A stretch of DNA of 64,000 nt from Flavobacterium pectinovorum (GCF_022802975.1 NZ_JAFEVZ010000002.1:434001-498000); one strand, 5' to 3'. Numbered from the stretch's first letter, positions 1-10,145 are shown. Program-made: numbers and translations. Notes: a model not told the origin generated them from the letters alone.

Positions 1-141
1 TAAGAATTTTACTAATAATTGTTATTTTTTGTTACTAACTGTTTTTAGTGATTTTTAAAAATGTAATCGTTTGATATTTAGTTTTTTGTTTATTTTAACA
101 AGATTTTTTTAACGTATTTTAATAAATATTTTAAAATATAA

Positions 142-173
142 TTTGGTTTGGTAATGTTAAAAATATAGATTTG
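142..173 (+). promoter_or_regulatory. Promoter of the small beta-barrel gene
   Basis: A TTTG at 142-145 is followed after 20 bases by TAGATTTG at 166-173. This matches the flavobacterial -33 TTG / -7 TAnnTTTG arrangement. Transcription would start near 180 and leave a leader of about 30 nt before the ATG at 210. Confidence 0.5.
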
Positions 174-209
174 TCCTACTAAATAATCTATTAATTTATC
201 AAAAAAAAA

Positions 210-722
210 ATGAAAAAAATTATTTTATCTGCCATCGCAGTTATGGCTTTTGGTTTTGCTAATGCTCAAGAACAAACAGCAAAAGGAAAATGGTTAATTG
301 AAGCAAACACAGGTTTTGGTGCTGGAACAGGAAATACTTCATTCGGATTATGGTCTGAGGATGGTAATACTGCCTATAACATTGGAGCTGAAGGTGGTTA
401 TTTTGTTGCTGATAATTTAGCTGTAAAATTAGGTTTAGGTTATGGAGATGATGGTGGTGATATTGAAAACACTACTCTTGCATACAAAGTTGGTGCAAAA
501 TATTATGTAGCAAATAAATTTCCAGTTGAGCTTTCTTACAACGGAGTAGATATTAAAGATAGAGATGAGAATCCTTCTTACATTGGACTTCAAGGTGGAT
601 ATGCTATCTTTTTAGGGTCAAATATTTCTATTGAGCCAGGTGTTCGTTACAATCATTCATTAAATGATGATTTTTATGAAAGTGCTTTCCAATTCAATGT
701 TGGATTTGCTTTACACTTCTAA
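210..722 (+). CDS. Small outer-membrane beta-barrel protein (porin-like)
   Basis: The product is 170 aa. Residues 1-19 form a clean signal peptide ending in ANA before Gln-20. The rest is alternating short strands and Gly/Asn-rich turns, and it ends in a strand closing with Phe (FALHF), the usual signal for BAM-mediated insertion. The size fits an 8-strand barrel of the OmpW/OmpA-barrel type. It probably acts in the outer membrane, but the sequence shows no ligand or function. It is a single-gene unit, with its own promoter upstream and a strong hairpin terminator directly after it. Confidence 0.8.
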   Translation: MKKIILSAIAVMAFGFANAQEQTAKGKWLIEANTGFGAGTGNTSFGLWSEDGNTAYNIGAEGGYFVADNLAVKLGLGYGDDGGDIENTTLAYKVGAKYYVANKFPVELSYNGVDIKDRDENPSYIGLQGGYAIFLGSNISIEPGVRYNHSLNDDFYESAFQFNVGFALHF

Positions 723-744
723 TAAAAGAAAATATTTATATTTT

Positions 745-775
745 AAAACCTTCCCTAATCAGGAAGGTTTTTTTA
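745..775 (+). terminator. Rho-independent terminator after the beta-barrel gene
   Basis: A 10-bp perfect stem (aaaaccttcc / ggaaggtttt) with a 7-nt loop is followed by a T run. It separates the beta-barrel gene from xerD. Confidence 0.8.
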
Positions 776-803
776 TGCTCGAAAAATATGTTACTTTGTA
801 CAT

Positions 804-1700
804 ATGAAATGGAATACCTATATAAAAGATTATCAATCGTATTTGCGTATTGAAAGAGGTTTGTCTAAAAATACAATCGAAAATTATGGTTTTGATATTG
901 AACGATTGTGTCTTTTTTTAGAAACCAGTCAAATAGAGGTTTCTCCAATAAAAATTTCAGAAGAAACGGTGCAGCAGTTTATTTATTCGGTATCAAAAGA
1001 AGTGAATCCACGTTCGCAGGCCAGAATTATTTCAGGACTAAAAAGTTTTTTTAACTATTTGATTTTTGAAGATTACCGGACAGATAGTCCGATGGAATTA
1101 ATTGAAACCCCTAAAACAGGACGTAAATTACCGGATACATTATCAGTAGAAGAAATTGATAATCTGATTGCGGCTATTGATTTAAGTTCAAACGAAGGGG
1201 AACGAAACAGAGCAATGCTGGAAACTTTGTATGGCTGTGGTCTACGTGTTTCGGAGTTGGTGTCTTTAAAAATTTCAGATTTGTTTTTTGAAGAAGGGTT
1301 TGTAAAAATTACCGGAAAAGGAAATAAGGAACGTTTTGTTCCTATTGGTAATTTAACTCAAAAATACATTAACATTTATCAGAAAGAAGTTCGTATTCAT
1401 TTAAAAATAAAAAAAGGTGACGAAGATACTTTGTTTTTAAACCGTCGCGGAAATCAGCTTACTCGTGCCATGATTTTTACTATTATTAAAGATTTGGCCG
1501 TAAAGATTGGTTTAAACAAAAATATCAGTCCGCATACTTTAAGGCATTCTTTTGCAACGCATCTTTTAGAAAATGGAGCCGATTTACGCTCTATTCAACT
1601 AATGCTAGGGCATGAATCAATCACAACTACCGAAATTTATGTTCATTTGGACAGAAGTTTTTTAAAAGAAGTTATGCATACTTTTCATCCCAGAAGATAA
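804..1700 (+). CDS. xerD: Tyrosine recombinase XerD-type
   Basis: The 298-aa protein has the normal XerC/XerD length. An N-terminal SAM-like core-binding domain spans about residues 1-90 and the catalytic domain about 108-290. All six catalytic positions are visible: Arg148 (GLRVSE), Lys172 (GKGNKE), His244 and Arg247 (PHTLRH), His270 (LGHESI) and the nucleophile Tyr279 (EIYVHLD). It should resolve chromosome dimers at dif together with a second recombinase. The ATG at 804 sits 5 nt after a near-consensus TTACTTTG box, so the leader is very short. No phage genes, attachment sites or cargo are nearby, which argues for a housekeeping recombinase rather than an element integrase. XerC is the alternative name. 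Confidence 0.92.
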   Translation: MKWNTYIKDYQSYLRIERGLSKNTIENYGFDIERLCLFLETSQIEVSPIKISEETVQQFIYSVSKEVNPRSQARIISGLKSFFNYLIFEDYRTDSPMELIETPKTGRKLPDTLSVEEIDNLIAAIDLSSNEGERNRAMLETLYGCGLRVSELVSLKISDLFFEEGFVKITGKGNKERFVPIGNLTQKYINIYQKEVRIHLKIKKGDEDTLFLNRRGNQLTRAMIFTIIKDLAVKIGLNKNISPHTLRHSFATHLLENGADLRSIQLMLGHESITTTEIYVHLDRSFLKEVMHTFHPRR

Positions 1701-1835
1701 TTTTTTTAAAGAAAATTTAATTATTAACAACACCTTTCTGAAAAAAATAATATCTTGTAGTTGAGGATAGTTTTTTCTTAAAAAGAAATTATTTCCTCAA
1801 ATTTTAAGTGATTTGCTCAACTTATACAGGAAGTG

Positions 1836-3359
1836 ATGGTTTTTGATTTGTATGAAAATGAAGATTGTAATAATGTGAATGATTTTTATAGAAAATTATT
1901 TGCCGAAATCCCTGATTTGATTTTTCAGATTGTCATCGATGCAGATAATAATTATTCGTTTCCATTATTTAGTAAATCAATTGAAGAAATATTTGAATTA
2001 AATTCGAGTGATTTTTCAAATGATATCAAGTCGGCTATTGCTGAAAGAGTGCATCCTTCAGATCGTAATTTGTTTTTTCAGTCGTTTATAAAAGCTAAAA
2101 ACGAAGTTTCAGGATGGGAAGTTGAATTTAGAGGAGTATTGCCTGAAAAAGGACTGAGATGGTTTAAGGTTTCATCAAAATCTGAATTGTCTCCTGATGG
2201 TAAATTGAGTTTTTTTGGACATCTTTCTGATATTACAGATTTGAAAGATAAAGAATTGAAACTGCGTATTTCTGAAGAACGCTTTCAGTTTGCTTTAGAA
2301 GCATCCACAACCGGTATTTGGGATTGGAACATACTTACAAATAAAGTCTTCTATTCTTCTTTATCATTAAAAATTTTAGAACTTGATTCAGCAGATGTAT
2401 TTGATGATCCTGAACGTTGGGATCAGATTGTGCATCCGGATGATTTACCTAAGTATTATTCAGATATTCAGGATCATTTTGATAATAAGATTCCCTTTTA
2501 TGAAAATTACCATCGCGTAATGGCTTCTAATGGAAATTATAAATGGATCTTGGACAGAGGAAAAGTAATTGAACGCGATGAAAACGGAATGCCTTTGCGC
2601 GTTATCGGAACTCATACCGATATTTCAGCTCAAAAAGAAAAAGAACTGGAACTGATAAAAACGATGAAATTATATAGCGAGCAAAATAGCCGTTTGCTTA
2701 ATTTTTCTCATATCGTTTCGCATAATTTAAACACACAGGCTGGTAATATAAAATCAATTCTGGATTTTATTGAAATGGACGAGAAAAAAGAAACGGTCAA
2801 AGAGATGTTAATGCATCTTAGAACGGTTTCTAATGAGTTGAATGATACTATTTTAAATTTAAATCAAATTGTCCAGGTTCAGAGTAACATGAACATAGTT
2901 ATTAAACCGCTGAATTTGTCTGAATATATTAATAAAACAATTTCAACGATTAAAGATTTTAATTCGGAAACAAAGACAAATATTGTAAATAATGTGCCGG
3001 AATATTTAACAATAAATTTTAATCCGGCTTATCTGGAGAGTGTTTTGCTGAATTTTGTAACCAATGCAATCAGATATGCACACCCGGAGCGCAATCCTCA
3101 AGTGGTTTTTGATTATGTTTTAGAAGAAGACGGTAATAAAGCATTGAAAATTACTGACAATGGTTTGGGTATAGATTTAGAAGTTTACGGAGACTTGCTG
3201 TTTGGAATGTATAAAACGTTTCATAAACATAAAGATGCAAGGGGGATTGGTTTGCATATTACCAAAAATCAGATAGAAGCCATGAAAGGAAAGATTTTTG
3301 TTGAGAGTATAGTAGGAGTAGGGACTACTTTTAAAATTGTTTTTAACGATGAATTGTGA
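1836..3359 (+). CDS. PAS-domain sensor histidine kinase
   Basis: The product is about 507 aa. It carries two PAS/PAC modules (about residues 18-138 and 150-270; the second has the WDWN and H-P-D-D motifs), then a dimerisation/phosphoacceptor region with His297 in the SHNLNTQ motif, and a HATPase_c domain with N box (NFVTNAIRY), G1 (TDNGLGID) and G2 (GIGLHI). It has no signal peptide or membrane span, so it looks cytosolic. No response regulator lies next to it, so it is an orphan kinase. GTG at 1833 is immediately followed by ATG at 1836; the ATG is preferred, and residue numbers here count from the GTG. Confidence 0.88.
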   Translation: MVFDLYENEDCNNVNDFYRKLFAEIPDLIFQIVIDADNNYSFPLFSKSIEEIFELNSSDFSNDIKSAIAERVHPSDRNLFFQSFIKAKNEVSGWEVEFRGVLPEKGLRWFKVSSKSELSPDGKLSFFGHLSDITDLKDKELKLRISEERFQFALEASTTGIWDWNILTNKVFYSSLSLKILELDSADVFDDPERWDQIVHPDDLPKYYSDIQDHFDNKIPFYENYHRVMASNGNYKWILDRGKVIERDENGMPLRVIGTHTDISAQKEKELELIKTMKLYSEQNSRLLNFSHIVSHNLNTQAGNIKSILDFIEMDEKKETVKEMLMHLRTVSNELNDTILNLNQIVQVQSNMNIVIKPLNLSEYINKTISTIKDFNSETKTNIVNNVPEYLTINFNPAYLESVLLNFVTNAIRYAHPERNPQVVFDYVLEEDGNKALKITDNGLGIDLEVYGDLLFGMYKTFHKHKDARGIGLHITKNQIEAMKGKIFVESIVGVGTTFKIVFNDEL

Positions 3360-3383
3360 TTTTGAATTTAAAAATTAGAAATA

Positions 3384-3416
3384 AAAAAAACTTCTCAGCA
3401 ATGAGAAGTTTTTTTA
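3384..3416. terminator. Bidirectional terminator between the kinase and rny
   Basis: A perfect hairpin, aaaaaacttctca / tgagaagtttttt, lies between two convergent genes. It has an A run on one side and a T run on the other, so it can terminate both. Confidence 0.8.
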
Positions 3417-3435
3417 TGGATATATTTTGGTGAAT

Positions 3436-4998
3436 TTATTTCGCAATATTTACTGCTCTTGTTTCACGAATAACGGTCACTTTTACCTGACCAGGATAAG
3501 TCATTTCTGTTTGGATTTTTTGTGAAATCTCGAAAGATAAATTAGCGGCATTATCATCAGATACTTTTTCACTTTCCACAATTACACGAAGTTCTCTACC
3601 TGCCTGAATTGCATAAGCGTTTTTAACTCCGCTAAATCCGTAAGCAACTTCTTCAAGATCTTTCAAACGTTGAATATATGAGTCCAAAACCTGACGTCGT
3701 GCACCTGGTCTTGCGCCTGAAATAGCATCACAAACCTGTATGATTGGAGATAATAATGATTTCATTTCAATCTCATCGTGGTGGGCTCCAATTGCGTTGC
3801 AAACTTCTTCTTTTTCACCGTATTTCTCTGCCCATTGCATACCTAACAATGCGTGTGGTAAGTCACTTTCTGTATCCGGCACTTTACCAATATCGTGAAG
3901 TAAACCTGCTCTTTTGGCTAATTTTACATTTAGTCCTAATTCGGCTGCCATGATACCGCAAAGTTTAGAAACTTCTCTGGAGTGTTGTAGTAAGTTTTGT
4001 CCGTAAGAAGAACGGTATTTCATTCTACCCACAACTTTTATCAATTCAGGATGTAAACCGTGAATTCCTAAGTCGATAACGGTACGTTTACCAACTTCAA
4101 TAATTTCATCATCGATTTGTTTGGCTGTTTTGGCTACAACTTCTTCAATTCTGGCTGGGTGAATACGCCCGTCAGTAACTAATTTGTGTAAAGACAAGCG
4201 TGCAATTTCTCTACGAACCGGGTCGAAACATGATAGAATAATAGCTTCCGGAGTGTCATCAACAATGATTTCAACTCCTGTTGCGGCTTCAAGGGCTCTA
4301 ATGTTACGTCCTTCACGTCCAATAATTCTTCCTTTTACATCATCAGATTCGATGTTAAAAACTGAAACGCAATTTTCAACAGCTTCCTCAGTTCCAACTC
4401 TTTGAATGGTATTAATGATGATTTTCTTAGCTTCTTGCTGCGCCGTTAGTTTTGCCTCTTCAATTGTTTCCTGAATGTGAGACATAGCATTGCTTTTAGC
4501 TTCAGCTTTTAAACCTTCTACTAATTGCTCTTTAGCTTCTTCTGCTGAAAGTCCTGATATTACTTCAAGCTGTTGTAATTGACTTTTGTGTAATTTGTCA
4601 ACTTCTGCTTGTTTTTTGTCTAAAACTTCAATTTTGTTGTTGTATTCAAGGGTTTTAGCCTCAAAATCATCATTTACTTTTTTAGCTTTAGATAATTCAT
4701 TTGAAACCTGAGATTCTTTATCACGAACTCTTTTTTCAACTTCAGCTACTTTTTTATCACGTGATAAAATAACTTGTTCGTGTTCTGATTTTAATTCAAT
4801 AAACTTCTCTTTTGCCTGAAGAATTTTATCTTTTTTAATGTTTTCTGCTTCTAAATTAGCGTCTTTCAAAATAGAAGCGGCTTCTTTTTTAGCATTTTTA
4901 ATTAAGTTAGAAATATTACTTTTTTCGATAATTTTAGCTATTGCAAAACCTGCTGCAATACCTACAATACCTGAAATAATGATCGTTATGATGTCCAT
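3436..4998 (-). CDS. rny: Ribonuclease Y
   Basis: The 520-aa protein is the usual length for RNase Y. An N-terminal membrane anchor (about residues 4-24) is followed by a long Lys/Glu-rich coiled coil (about 30-200), a KH domain with the [14 protein letters not shown] signature (about 222-270), and an HD domain with LLHDIGK and HHDE motifs (about 335-430). It is a membrane-bound endoribonuclease that starts mRNA decay. It is the last gene of a minus-strand cluster with a coiled-coil gene, zapA and a 6S-like RNA. Confidence 0.95.
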   Translation of the reverse strand: MDIITIIISGIVGIAAGFAIAKIIEKSNISNLIKNAKKEAASILKDANLEAENIKKDKILQAKEKFIELKSEHEQVILSRDKKVAEVEKRVRDKESQVSNELSKAKKVNDDFEAKTLEYNNKIEVLDKKQAEVDKLHKSQLQQLEVISGLSAEEAKEQLVEGLKAEAKSNAMSHIQETIEEAKLTAQQEAKKIIINTIQRVGTEEAVENCVSVFNIESDDVKGRIIGREGRNIRALEAATGVEIIVDDTPEAIILSCFDPVRREIARLSLHKLVTDGRIHPARIEEVVAKTAKQIDDEIIEVGKRTVIDLGIHGLHPELIKVVGRMKYRSSYGQNLLQHSREVSKLCGIMAAELGLNVKLAKRAGLLHDIGKVPDTESDLPHALLGMQWAEKYGEKEEVCNAIGAHHDEIEMKSLLSPIIQVCDAISGARPGARRQVLDSYIQRLKDLEEVAYGFSGVKNAYAIQAGRELRVIVESEKVSDDNAANLSFEISQKIQTEMTYPGQVKVTVIRETRAVNIAK

Positions 4999-5024
4999 GT
5001 TTGTTAAAATTTATATATAAAAAA

Positions 5025-5180
5025 GCCTACATTAATTGCTTGAATAAACTCGTAAAGACAAGTTTTGAGCTAACTCACTGTTCAAGTTTCCAAGCCGAAG
5101 CATGGCATACTATAGTAGCGACGATTTGCTCATTCTAAATTGTTAGTGTTGAGTTTACCAATTGTGAACTAATGTAGGCA
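5025..5180 (-). ncRNA. ssrS: 6S RNA (6S-Flavo type)
   Basis: The 200-bp gap between zapA and rny holds no reading frame, but its ends pair perfectly: gcctacatta at 5025-5034 with taatgtaggc at 5170-5179. On the minus strand the closing stem is followed by TTTTTT, which would end the transcript. The length (about 155 nt), the long imperfect hairpin form and the position between zapA and rny fit the 6S RNA of Flavobacteria, which binds RNA polymerase holoenzyme and mimics an open promoter. The family assignment rests on position and shape, not on a covariance-model search. Confidence 0.8.
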
Positions 5181-5205
5181 GTATCTTAGTTTATGTAAAG
5201 AACGT

Positions 5206-5499
5206 TTAATTTTCGAGATATTGATCTAATAGCGAATTTAATCTTTTAATTCTTTCGATGGTTTCTTCGCCATCAATAGTTTTATCAATCTGTTTTTGTT
5301 CTACTTGTGATGCAAATTGCAGGGCACACATAGCCAATACATCTTGTTTGTCGCGAACTGCGTAATTCTCTTCGAATTGCTTAATCATAGCATCAATTTT
5401 TTTAGAAGCACTTCTAAGTCCTTCTTCCTGAGCAGGTTCAACCGTTAACGGGTAAACCCTGTCTGCAACTGATATTTTAATTTTAAGCTTTCCGTCCAT
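5206..5499 (-). CDS. zapA: Cell division protein ZapA
   Basis: The 97-aa protein has the ZapA layout. The N-terminal beta-rich domain (about residues 1-50) contains IKISVADRVYPLTVEP, and a C-terminal helix forms a coiled coil. ZapA binds FtsZ and bundles protofilaments at the division ring. The gene follows the coiled-coil gene by 5 nt and precedes the 6S-like RNA and rny, the standard flavobacterial order. Confidence 0.9.
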   Translation of the reverse strand: MDGKLKIKISVADRVYPLTVEPAQEEGLRSASKKIDAMIKQFEENYAVRDKQDVLAMCALQFASQVEQKQIDKTIDGEETIERIKRLNSLLDQYLEN

Positions 5500-5504
5500 A
5501 TTTA

Positions 5505-5795
5505 CTAATCTGATAGTTGTGCAATACAGTAATCAATTTCGCGAATTAATGAATTTATTTTAAGCTTTGTCTCTCTCTTGTTATTGTCGCTGCCGAGCAA
5601 CGAATTGGCTATCTTAAGTGTTTCGTATTGCTTCTTCAAAGCTTCAATTTCTTCAGATTGTTTCTGGATAATTTGCGCAGCTTTGTTTAGTTCTAATCGT
5701 AAATCCTGATTGTTTTTTTCTAGAGCTTTTGATTTTGCAAAAAGCTTTTCGACTTTATATTCAAGAGTATCAATTATTTCAGCAATTACACTCAT
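5505..5795 (-). CDS. Small coiled-coil protein upstream of zapA (ZapB-like)
   Basis: The product is 96 aa. Nearly all of it is heptad-rich coiled coil (about residues 5-90) with many Lys, Glu, Gln and Leu, and there is no signal peptide or membrane span. Its size, its position 5 nt before zapA and its coiled-coil nature suggest a divisome accessory similar to ZapB. That role is inferred from context only. Confidence 0.7.
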   Translation of the reverse strand: MSVIAEIIDTLEYKVEKLFAKSKALEKNNQDLRLELNKAAQIIQKQSEEIEALKKQYETLKIANSLLGSDNNKRETKLKINSLIREIDYCIAQLSD

Positions 5796-5823
5796 TGTAA
5801 ATCCTATTCATTACTTAATCCTA

Positions 5824-5831
5824 CAAAGTTA
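5824..5831 (-). promoter_or_regulatory. -7 box for the coiled-coil/zapA/6S/rny cluster
   Basis: CAAAGTTA on the plus strand reads TAACTTTG on the minus strand, matching TAnnTTTG. It lies about 30 nt upstream of the first gene of the cluster. No convincing -33 TTG was placed. Confidence 0.4.
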
Positions 5832-5973
5832 GTATTCCTTTTTATTAATGCAATTTTTTATCGATTTTTTTGCATTAAAAATAAGCAAATTAATGAAATT
5901 CAGTGAATTGTATTTTTACAGTTTTATCTTCGGTTTTCCCTCCTTAATTTTTATCTTAGCAAAAATGTTACTT

Positions 5974-7668
5974 ATGAGATTTTCGTTGTTTTATTTATTC
6001 TTTTGCAACTTTATTTTTGCCCAGACCCAATATCCAAAGGATTATTTTCGCTCACCGCTCGATATTCCGATGCAGCTTTCGGGGAATTTTGGAGAGTTGA
6101 GGCCCAATCATTTTCATGCGGGATTCGATTTAAAAACCAATCAAAGAGAAGGGCTGAATGTTTATGCTGTTGCTGATGGATACGTGTCCAGAATAAAAAT
6201 TTCGACTTTTGGAAACGGAAAATGTATTTATATAACACATCCAAATGGTTATACTACTGTGTATGGGCATTTGCAGACAACTGTAGGTTTGATTCAGGAA
6301 TATATTAATAAAACACATTATAAGGAGAAGTCTTTTGAGATTGAAATGTTTCCAAAACCGGATGAACTTCCGGTTACTAAAGGCCAAATAATTGCACTTT
6401 CAGGGAATACGGGTTCTTCTGAAGGGCCTCATTTGCATTTTGAATTTCGTGACACAAAAACAGAGTTTGTTATAAATCCAATGTTTTTTGGATTTGATAA
6501 AAATATTAAAGATTCTAAAAAACCAACAATTTCCAGTTTATTCGTTTATCCGATGGATAATACAACGGCAAACCAATCCAGACAGCCTTTATTGCTGAAT
6601 CTTTCGCTTCAAAAAGACGGAACTTATTTGGCAGGTAAGGTAAAAGCTAACGGGAAAATAGGTTTTGGAGTTAATGCCGTTGATTTTGATGATGTTTCGA
6701 ATAACAGAAATGGAGTTTTTAATGTTACTGGTTTTTTAAACGGTGATCCAAAATATAATTATCAGTTTAACACCTATTCTTTTGATGAAATGCGTTTTAT
6801 TAATGCCTTTATTGATTACCCAAGATATAAAAAAACAGGTCAGCGAGTACAAAAGTTATTTATGAAAACTCCTTATGCATTGAGTATTATAAAAACAGAT
6901 TCGCTTAACGGAATAATTTCTGTTGATCCTAATTTAGCGTCAACCTACAGAATTGAGGTTTCTGATTATTTTGGAAATTTAAATTCAATTACGATTCCTT
7001 TGGAATATGATTCGGCAACGCCTGTTATAAATGCTGAACCTGCAATCGGAAAATATTTCGTTCGATATAATAAAGATTCTAATTTTGAAAAAGATAATAT
7101 GTCTGTTTTTTTTCCTGCGGGGACTTTTTACGAAGATTTTAATTTGAATTTTGATGTAAAAAACAATCGGATTTATATTCATGAAGATGTTGTTCCGGTG
7201 CATTCAAATTTTACAGTTACTATAAAAGACAGTACTTATTCTGAAGCCCTGCGTGATAAACTTTTTATTGCGAGGCTTAGTGGTAACAGTAAAAGTTACA
7301 ATTCAACTGTCAGAAAAAATGACGTTTTTACAATAAAATCAAAAACATTAGGTCAGTACGGTTTAGTTTTAGATACAATAGCTCCGGTTATAAAAATAGC
7401 TAAACCAATTCAGGATAAATGGATTACCGGTATCAAAAATGTTCAGTTTACAATTGGTGATGCTTTGTCCGGAATTAAATCTTATAACGGGTATCTGAAT
7501 GGAAACTGGGTTTTATTTGAATATGACAATAAAACGAGAAAAATAACCCATACTTTTGATGATGCTATAGTGGCAGAAGGTGCCAACGATTTAAAAATTG
7601 AAGTAGTTGATAATGTGGGGAATTCTGCTATCTTTGAAACTCATTTTTTTAGAAGTCAACAAAAATAA
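5974..7668 (+). CDS. M23 family metallopeptidase (LytM-type)
   Basis: Starting at the ATG at 5974 gives 564 aa with a signal peptide (residues 1-16, ending before QTQYP). An in-frame ATG at 5965 and a longer frame back to 5848 also exist. They are less likely, because a TATCTTAG box at 5952-5959 would put the transcript start close to 5965. The catalytic domain (about residues 35-170) shows the zinc-binding H-x-x-x-D (His48 to Asp52, HAGFD) and the HLHF motif after GSSEGP. A long beta-rich C-terminal region follows. It probably cleaves peptidoglycan cross-bridges in the periplasm. The TonB-linked receptor gene starts 12 nt downstream, so the two are likely co-transcribed. Confidence 0.87.
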   Translation: MRFSLFYLFFCNFIFAQTQYPKDYFRSPLDIPMQLSGNFGELRPNHFHAGFDLKTNQREGLNVYAVADGYVSRIKISTFGNGKCIYITHPNGYTTVYGHLQTTVGLIQEYINKTHYKEKSFEIEMFPKPDELPVTKGQIIALSGNTGSSEGPHLHFEFRDTKTEFVINPMFFGFDKNIKDSKKPTISSLFVYPMDNTTANQSRQPLLLNLSLQKDGTYLAGKVKANGKIGFGVNAVDFDDVSNNRNGVFNVTGFLNGDPKYNYQFNTYSFDEMRFINAFIDYPRYKKTGQRVQKLFMKTPYALSIIKTDSLNGIISVDPNLASTYRIEVSDYFGNLNSITIPLEYDSATPVINAEPAIGKYFVRYNKDSNFEKDNMSVFFPAGTFYEDFNLNFDVKNNRIYIHEDVVPVHSNFTVTIKDSTYSEALRDKLFIARLSGNSKSYNSTVRKNDVFTIKSKTLGQYGLVLDTIAPVIKIAKPIQDKWITGIKNVQFTIGDALSGIKSYNGYLNGNWVLFEYDNKTRKITHTFDDAIVAEGANDLKIEVVDNVGNSAIFETHFFRSQQK

Positions 7669-7679
7669 AATCTAAGCTT

Positions 7680-10145
7680 TTGAATCATTTTAAGTTAATA
7701 ATTGTTTTTCTTTTTTTGGGTATTGGTAATGCGTCATTTGCTCAAAGTGCCCGTGTTAAAGGGGTTATTTTAGATAGTGAAAGTCATCCTGTTGCAGATG
7801 TGAATATTACAGCAGGTGATAAAGCGGCAAAATCTGATGCAAAAGGTTATTTTCAAATTTTTGTGCCTTCCAACAAAAAGGCAGTTTTGATTTTCACGCA
7901 CGTTTCTTTGAAAATGATGACGTTAACGGTAAATTTAAAGCCTTATGAAACGTTTATTTTTAATCCTGTCATGAACAATTCGGAAGAGCAGATGGGGGAA
8001 GTTTTTGTGTCTTCAAAAAATAAAAAACGCGTTCAGGGTATTACCGTGATTGATCAGAGTAGCATAAAAAAAATGCCGGGAGCTAATGCCGGTATAGAAA
8101 ATGTTCTGAAAACATTGCCAGGAGTAAATTCGAACAACGAACTGAGTACCCAATATGCAGTTCGAGGTGGTAATTATGATGAAAATCTGGTTTATGTAAA
8201 CGAAATTGAAGTGTATCGTCCGTTTTTAATTCGTTCAGGACAACAGGAAGGGTTGAGTTTTACCAATACAGATTTGGTACAGAATGTAGATTTCTCAGCC
8301 GGAGGTTTTCAGGCTAAATTTGGAGATAAATTATCCTCTGTTTTAGATATTACTTACAGGAAACCAACTCAATTTGGAGCAGTACTTGAAGCCAGTTTTC
8401 TTGGCGGAAGTTTAGCTGTTGATGCGGTTTCTAAAAATAAAAAATGGTCTGCCGTAACAGGAGTGCGTTATCGCAACAATAGTTTGTTAGTTAATAGTCA
8501 GGATACACAAACCAATTATACACCAACATTTGCAGATATTCAGACCAATATTAATTATGATATTTCTCAAAAATGGCAAGTAAGTTTTTTGGGAAATATT
8601 TCGAAAAATAAATATTTATACAGGCCCTTAACCCGCGAAACAAAATTTGGAACAATTGACCAGCCTATGGCACTTGCCGTTTTTTATGAAGGTCAGGAAA
8701 AAGATCAATACGATACCTATTTTGGAGCCGTAAAAACAACTTATAAAGCCTCACCGACTCTTACTTTCAAATTAATCGGCTCTTTGTTTCATACTATTGA
8801 GCAGGAACATTTTGATATTTTGGCTCAATACCGATTAGGAAATGTAGATGAAGAAGGAAATATGAATCCTGATAATGTTGATTTTACAAGAGGTATCGGA
8901 ACACAGCTTAATCATGCCCGAAATGATCTGGATGCTTTGATTGCGAATATTGAATTTAAAGGTTTTAAGGAATGGAAAAATAATAGTCAGTTAGAATTTG
9001 GGTTAAAGTTTACAAAAGAATCGATACGAGACAGGGTTGTGGAGTGGGAGGTAATTGATTCGGCAGGATTTTCGATAAATCCGCCTATTTTAGATCTTCC
9101 TAAAAATAACCAGCCTTATGAACCCTATACCGGACCGCTTTTACCGTATCAAAATATTCGCGCTGTCAATTTTAATGATATAAACAGATTTTCGGGTTAT
9201 GCTCAATGGAATAATAAAACAGAGTTGGGTTCAAGTCAATTCTGGTACACTGTAGGGGCACGTTTTCAAAGCTGGCAGGTTTCGGGAGCAGCTGTTGAAG
9301 GTAAAAATCAGACTGTTTTTAGTCCGAGAGTACAATTTGCATTAAAACCGGATTGGAATACGGATATGATTTTCAGACTTTCCGGCGGATTATATCATCA
9401 GCTGCCATTTTATCGCGAACTTCGTGATCTGAACGGAGAGGTTAATCCAAATGTAAAAGCTCAGCAGTCTGTACATGTCGTGTTGAGTAATGATTATAAT
9501 TTTAAAATGTGGAACCGCCCTTTTAAATGGGTTACAGAAATCTATTACAAATCGCTTTCTGATGTAAATACCTATTCGATTGATAATGTTCGAATTCGTT
9601 ATGTTGCAGATAACAATGCTAAAGCTTTTGCACAGGGACTGGATTTTAGATTAAATGGAGAGTTTGTTCCGGGTACAGAATCCTGGATAAGTTTTGGTTA
9701 TCTTAAAACGGAAGAAAACTATGAGGATAAAGGTTTTATAGCCAGACCAACTGATCAGAGATTGAAATTTGCGATGCTGTTTCAGGATTATATGCCAAAC
9801 ATTCCAAGTATTAAACTGTATCTGAATTTAGTTTACAATACCGGTTTGCCTGGTGGTTCGCCTTCTTATTCAGATCCTTATCTGTATCAAAACAGACTGA
9901 ATGATTACAGAAGGGCAGATGTTGGTTTTGCTAAAGTATTTATTGATCAGAACAACAAAGCAAAGGCCAGCTGGTTAAAGAACTTTAAAGAATTGTCATT
10001 AGGTTTGGAAATATTTAATCTTTTCAATAATCAAAATGCGATAACCAATACATGGGTGCGTGATGCCTATTCTAAAAATCAATACGCAATTCCAAATTAT
10101 ATGACCTCCCGGGTTTTTAATGTAAAGCTGAATGCGAGGTTATGA
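7680..10145 (+). CDS. TonB-dependent receptor with N-terminal carboxypeptidase-regulatory-like domain
   Basis: The 821-aa product has a signal peptide ending at SFAQ (residues 1-22), a CarboxypepD_reg-like beta-sandwich (about 25-110), a plug domain (about 125-230, with the LPGVNSNNELSTQYAVRGG stretch) and a C-terminal outer-membrane barrel. Translation must start with TTG at 7680, because no in-frame ATG or GTG lies between the upstream stop and the signal peptide. There is no SusD partner, so this is not a polysaccharide-utilisation pair; the substrate is unknown. It overlaps the next gene by 4 nt (ATGA). Confidence 0.88.
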   Translation: MNHFKLIIVFLFLGIGNASFAQSARVKGVILDSESHPVADVNITAGDKAAKSDAKGYFQIFVPSNKKAVLIFTHVSLKMMTLTVNLKPYETFIFNPVMNNSEEQMGEVFVSSKNKKRVQGITVIDQSSIKKMPGANAGIENVLKTLPGVNSNNELSTQYAVRGGNYDENLVYVNEIEVYRPFLIRSGQQEGLSFTNTDLVQNVDFSAGGFQAKFGDKLSSVLDITYRKPTQFGAVLEASFLGGSLAVDAVSKNKKWSAVTGVRYRNNSLLVNSQDTQTNYTPTFADIQTNINYDISQKWQVSFLGNISKNKYLYRPLTRETKFGTIDQPMALAVFYEGQEKDQYDTYFGAVKTTYKASPTLTFKLIGSLFHTIEQEHFDILAQYRLGNVDEEGNMNPDNVDFTRGIGTQLNHARNDLDALIANIEFKGFKEWKNNSQLEFGLKFTKESIRDRVVEWEVIDSAGFSINPPILDLPKNNQPYEPYTGPLLPYQNIRAVNFNDINRFSGYAQWNNKTELGSSQFWYTVGARFQSWQVSGAAVEGKNQTVFSPRVQFALKPDWNTDMIFRLSGGLYHQLPFYRELRDLNGEVNPNVKAQQSVHVVLSNDYNFKMWNRPFKWVTEIYYKSLSDVNTYSIDNVRIRYVADNNAKAFAQGLDFRLNGEFVPGTESWISFGYLKTEENYEDKGFIARPTDQRLKFAMLFQDYMPNIPSIKLYLNLVYNTGLPGGSPSYSDPYLYQNRLNDYRRADVGFAKVFIDQNNKAKASWLKNFKELSLGLEIFNLFNNQNAITNTWVRDAYSKNQYAIPNYMTSRVFNVKLNARL

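Noticed and set aside
804..1700. Integrase of a mobile element
   Set aside because: The length, motifs and lack of cargo or attachment sites fit a housekeeping XerD.
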